A DNA stretch of 64,000 nucleotides from contig CM044322.1 in NCBI GenBank assembly GCA_024291935.2, forward strand, positions 68,501,405 to 68,565,404. The letters are read 5' to 3'. Below the pieces are notes generated by a model. The model did not search any database. It saw only the letters and a program-made list of their open reading frames with translations, and had not been told where the DNA came from. Each line of letters starts with the position of its first letter. Positions within the stretch are counted from its first letter, which is position 1. The translations under genes and the position numbers were made by a program. Below are positions 60,431-64,000 of the stretch, piece by piece. The stretch comes from Okapia johnstoni (Eukaryota > Chordata > Mammalia > Artiodactyla > Giraffidae).

Positions 60431-62975
60431 GTGACCAAAGCTGTGTGCAGTATCCAAGGATACAGAGTCAAGGAAGACAAGATTCCTACCCCAAAGGAGC
60501 ACATAGTTAAAGCTAAACTAGAATGACTTTAACACAAGGCAAAATAATTTTCATAGAAGAGGTACAAGAAAGATTTTATAGGCGGTCAGAGGGAAACAAA
60601 AGCACATCAGAATTTTAAAAAGGCTTCTTGAGAAAAGGAGCATTTGTGATAGACCTTAAAAGAAGGTTAGAAATTCAGTAGGCAGAGATAATTATATGCA
60701 GTTAATATTGAATTTATTGTAATGCTATTATGTACAGGAAGATAGTTTGGGGCACTAAATTAGTAAAAGACAGATAAGTCTTTTTCTTTCTGCCTGAAAG
60801 AAGACAATGATTTAACTGGAAAACATATAGACATAATAAAAGTTATGGCACAAGGCAAAATGTATTCTGTGCTAGAATGAACAGTGTAAACAGAGTGCTG
60901 TGGGAGCTCAAAGGAGGGACTGAGGAGGACAGAGAGAAGAGGGTTGGGTTCTGACTGGGTCTGTCCCTTCCACTAGGGTGGAGAACAGTAAAGCAAAGCC
61001 TTGCAGCTGTGGATTTTAATGAACTTCTTGGAACTTGCCTTTGTTTCTCTTGTAGCTTGGCAACACTCATTTTGGCTCATGAGATGGTCACCACTGGGAA
61101 CAGATTTTTAAAAGGCTAAACTTTAAATTCCCCATTTACGCACAGACCACACTCATAAAACTTTCCTTCAATTAATTGCCTCTTTGAGCAATGACCTTGG
61201 CCATGTTTAGAGCATTTCACCCAAATTTTACCTATTCTTTATGTTTGCCACACTCTCGAAGGGTAATCACTGGATTCTTGTTTAAACTCAGCAACTCCCA
61301 GGGACATTTTGAGATGGTTTCTTCCAAAGGGAGCTGTGACAGGTGAGAACATACTTCAGATGAGGTCTATTTATTTCCCCTTTCCCTCTTGGATTCTCAC
61401 TTTGGGAATTACAGGCAGCGCTGCTCTGCAGAGTCCCCATGGGTCATGTGCCAAGTGACGCGCCTAACCCAGCTGGCTGCCACAGCCCTTGGGATGCTCC
61501 AAGGTTGCTCAGCAGCAGCCTGAGTTGGGGGAGAAGAATGTTTTTGTCTTCAATTAATCTGAGGCTGATACATGAATTCTAATTCCTGACATGAACTTGA
61601 ATGCAATGTTATCTGTGTAGGTTTTCATGGGGATTGGGACATCATTATCAATACAACAGCTGACATCACAAATTTGAGGATCTGCTGAATCATCATGGCA
61701 TTTAGTTGATGACCAACGAGCACCTCTCCAGACACTGAAGATTTAAAGCCAGTATTAACTAACAGTTTCTAAAAAGTCCTTGGATACATCAAGGCCTATA
61801 CACTGTTCTGTGGTTTATAGACTCCCTCCTCCCGCTAGATTTCTGAAAATATGAGAAAGTTGGCAGGGAACTTATTTTTTTTTTCTCATGAAGGGGCATC
61901 TTCTGGGGAGAAGGAACATAGCAATTGCTCTAGGAGCACAGGATGGTATAATGCAATGATGAGATCATCTGGCAATGCTCAAATCCATCTAGTACTTACT
62001 AAGAAGAGGAACGCAATTTACACCAACACCAGGGCACAGCACCAATGCTGTCTATACTATTGGCACCAAATGGCACATACAGTGGAACCTCTCCCCCTTC
62101 CACGAAAACACCTCTGCTTTGCAGATGAATTTTGTTGCAAAATCTGAAGCAGGAAGAAAGTTCTAGATGCTAAAGACACTAAAATATCATTTTCCTGTTA
62201 ATTTAAGCACAGCTGATGCAGACTAAAAATATAGAATATTTCAAAACAGAAATAGCATCCTCTTCCTGTCTCTGGCATCCCTGAATGTGACCAGCCCACC
62301 CAGAGACAGCAATTATGCTGAGCAAGTCCTTTGTCATTTGTAAACCAGATGAAAATCTGTGGGAACAAAATCTTTCTCATTAAAAAAAAAAAAAAAGAAA
62401 ATCTGTGAGTTTTATGTCTAACTCAGGGGGAAAGTTTGATTTTTAGTTTATAGCTCTTTAAAATAGATACATGGATTTATTAGATCATCTACTATAGATT
62501 ATATAGAGTATCTACATAAATAGATGCTCTTCTGGTTTTTCTAGGTGGTCTAATAATTAAGACAGATTAACAGGAGAAAGTCAAAATCTGGTCTTTTACA
62601 GAAAAGGCTCCTTGAGATTATGAGGCCCCAAAGGATAGTGAGGCAATTGAGGATTATATGTTATTCTGAGCGAAGGAGAAAAGGGATGGGATCTAGGACT
62701 TCAAAGAGGAGAAAGACAGTTCACAGGGAGGTGGGAAGAGCATATAATTTGGTAAACAAATATTTGCCATACCACTTGTCTTTCAGATAACAGCAGAGTT
62801 ATCTTTGGTGATAATTCTCTCCCGGTTCAGGCTCCTCATCTAAATTCTTTTAGGCAGGTAAAACAAACAAGTCTTCTGAGTCTTCTGTTTCTTAAAAAAT
62901 AATCAGCTTAAAATAATCCTCATGCCAAAGAGACACGTTATGGTGTGGCAAATTTTGCTCCCCTCTCCAAAAGAG
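60431..62975. other. Intergenic stretch, nothing recognised
   Basis: No exon identified. The first 250 bp may be an old LINE remnant. The section near 61380-61560 is unusually GC-rich for its surroundings and free of ruminant repeats. Confidence 0.55.
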
Positions 62976-63195
62976 GCATGCATGTGTGCTAAGTCGCTTC
63001 AGTCGTGTCCGACTTTTTGCACGCTATGGACTGTAGCCCGCCAGGCTTCTCTGTCCATGGGGTACTTTAGGCAAGAATACTGAAGTGAGTTGCTATACCA
63101 TTCTCCAGGAGATCTTCCCGGCCCAAGGATGGAACCTGCATCTCCTGCATTGCAGGGGGGTTCTTTGCCACTAGCACCACCTGGGAAGCCCATTC
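62976..63195 (-). mobile_element. Bov-tA SINE
   Basis: Antisense GTGTGCTAAGTCGCTTCAGT to CACCACCTGGGAAGCCCA, full length. Confidence 0.88.
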
Positions 63196-63595
63196 CAAAG
63201 AGAATGAGTAAGGAAAAATAAGCTCTCTGTAGGAGGGAATTTAAAGAAAGAGATGTGTGCCAACGTTGTATGTATAAATGCTTTATGAAGCTATATTTTG
63301 GAATCAGCAGTCTTACAGCTAGAAAGCTGAAAACTGCTCAGAGTTGACCCTGTGTCACAAAAACACTACTGACCAAGTGCCACATCCTTCCATTTCACTG
63401 AGTCAGTTAAAACGTTTCTCTCAACTGACTGTGTGTCTGGGAAGTCCCTTACCACAATATTTAAAATGCAAAGCTCTAGGGAGGGCAGACTGTGGGCTAG
63501 AAATGGCTCTCTAAACCAGGCATCTCACAGTGGCTCAGTCAATGTGTTTAGTTCTGGGCACACTCATTTCTCTGGGACTTGCTAGTAATACTTTG

Positions 63596-63808
63596 TTGTT
63601 TGTTGCTGTTGTTGTTTAGTTGCTAAGTGGGGTCCAATTATTTTGCAACCCCCTGGACTATAGCCTGCCAGTCTCCTCTGTCTGTGGGATTTCCCAGGCA
63701 AGAATACTGGTGTGAGTTGCCATTTCCTTTTCTGGGGGATCTTCCCAATCCAGGGATTGAACCCGAGTCTCCTGCATTGCAGGAGATTGCTGAGCCATGG
63801 GGAACCCC
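63596..63808 (-). mobile_element. Bov-tA SINE
   Basis: Antisense TGTTGCTGTTGTTTAGTTG start, CTTCCCAATCCAGGGATTGA body; the tRNA head end is decayed (TGAGCCATGGGGAACC). Confidence 0.82.
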
Positions 63809-64000
63809 CCCACTGTAATATTACAGGGAAGAAATATGAGTTGCTGGTAAAGGTGGGAAAGGAACTACTTGTTGCTTATGGGAAAGTGATTATAAAGTCT
63901 GCCATGCTGTATACATGTCATATCCATCTGAATAACTCAAGCCTTCATGTGGTTTCTTTATTAAAGCTAAGAAAAAGTTAAAGGGGAAGAGAAAACACAT

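Noticed and set aside
23500..64000. Possible exons of a neighbouring complement gene (C4BPA, CR2 or a CD55 duplicate)
   Set aside because: I looked for SCR patterns (four cysteines, conserved tryptophan, phase-1 borders) on both strands and found none.

Overview
This is a ruminant (bovine-type) nuclear genome window. The evidence is the dense set of ruminant-specific repeats: BovB/RTE LINEs, Bov-tA and Bov-A2 SINEs, and cetartiodactyl tRNA-Glu SINEs. These lie beside older mammalian L1, L2 and MIR elements. I cannot tell cattle from bison, yak or another close relative.

One protein-coding gene is recognisable: CD55 (decay-accelerating factor, DAF). It lies on the minus strand and its coding part occupies about 0.36-23.11 kb. 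Reading down from 23.1 kb, nine coding exons can be drawn with GT/AG borders and matching phases: signal peptide (exon 1), SCR1 (exon 2), SCR2 (exon 3), SCR3 split over two exons (4, 5), SCR4 (exon 6), a very long Ser/Thr/Pro-rich stalk exon (7), a 21-bp mini-exon (8), and a terminal exon (9) encoding a hydrophobic segment, a short basic tail and a stop. Once exon 1 is corrected by two bases, the lengths sum to 1605 nt (535 codons with stop). CD55 is a membrane regulator that speeds decay of C3/C5 convertases on host cells.

Three things about this gene stand out. (i) The only exon 1 ATG is out of frame with the signal peptide by the equivalent of one missing CG dinucleotide in a CG run. (ii) The stalk exon contains a perfect 51-bp coding minisatellite and is longer than the stalk I know from human CD55. 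(iii) The best terminal exon looks transmembrane rather than GPI-signal-like.

The CD55 promoter is a GC-rich, TATA-less CpG island at about 22.65-23.45 kb. From 23.5 to 64 kb I see no host exon. By the known human order (C4BPA-CD55-CR2) this would be the spacer toward C4BPA. It holds many SINEs, a nearly full-length but dead BovB LINE (38.07-41.29 kb, minus strand) with a nested Bov-tA, four other BovB 3' pieces, L1 and L2 remnants, and simple repeats.

Intron 6 contains a roughly 0.9-kb AT-rich palindrome (12.90-13.78 kb) bounded by 78-bp inverted arms, resembling the fragile palindromic AT-rich repeats of other mammals. All calls were made by eye from the sequence; repeat family names and human comparisons are from memory.
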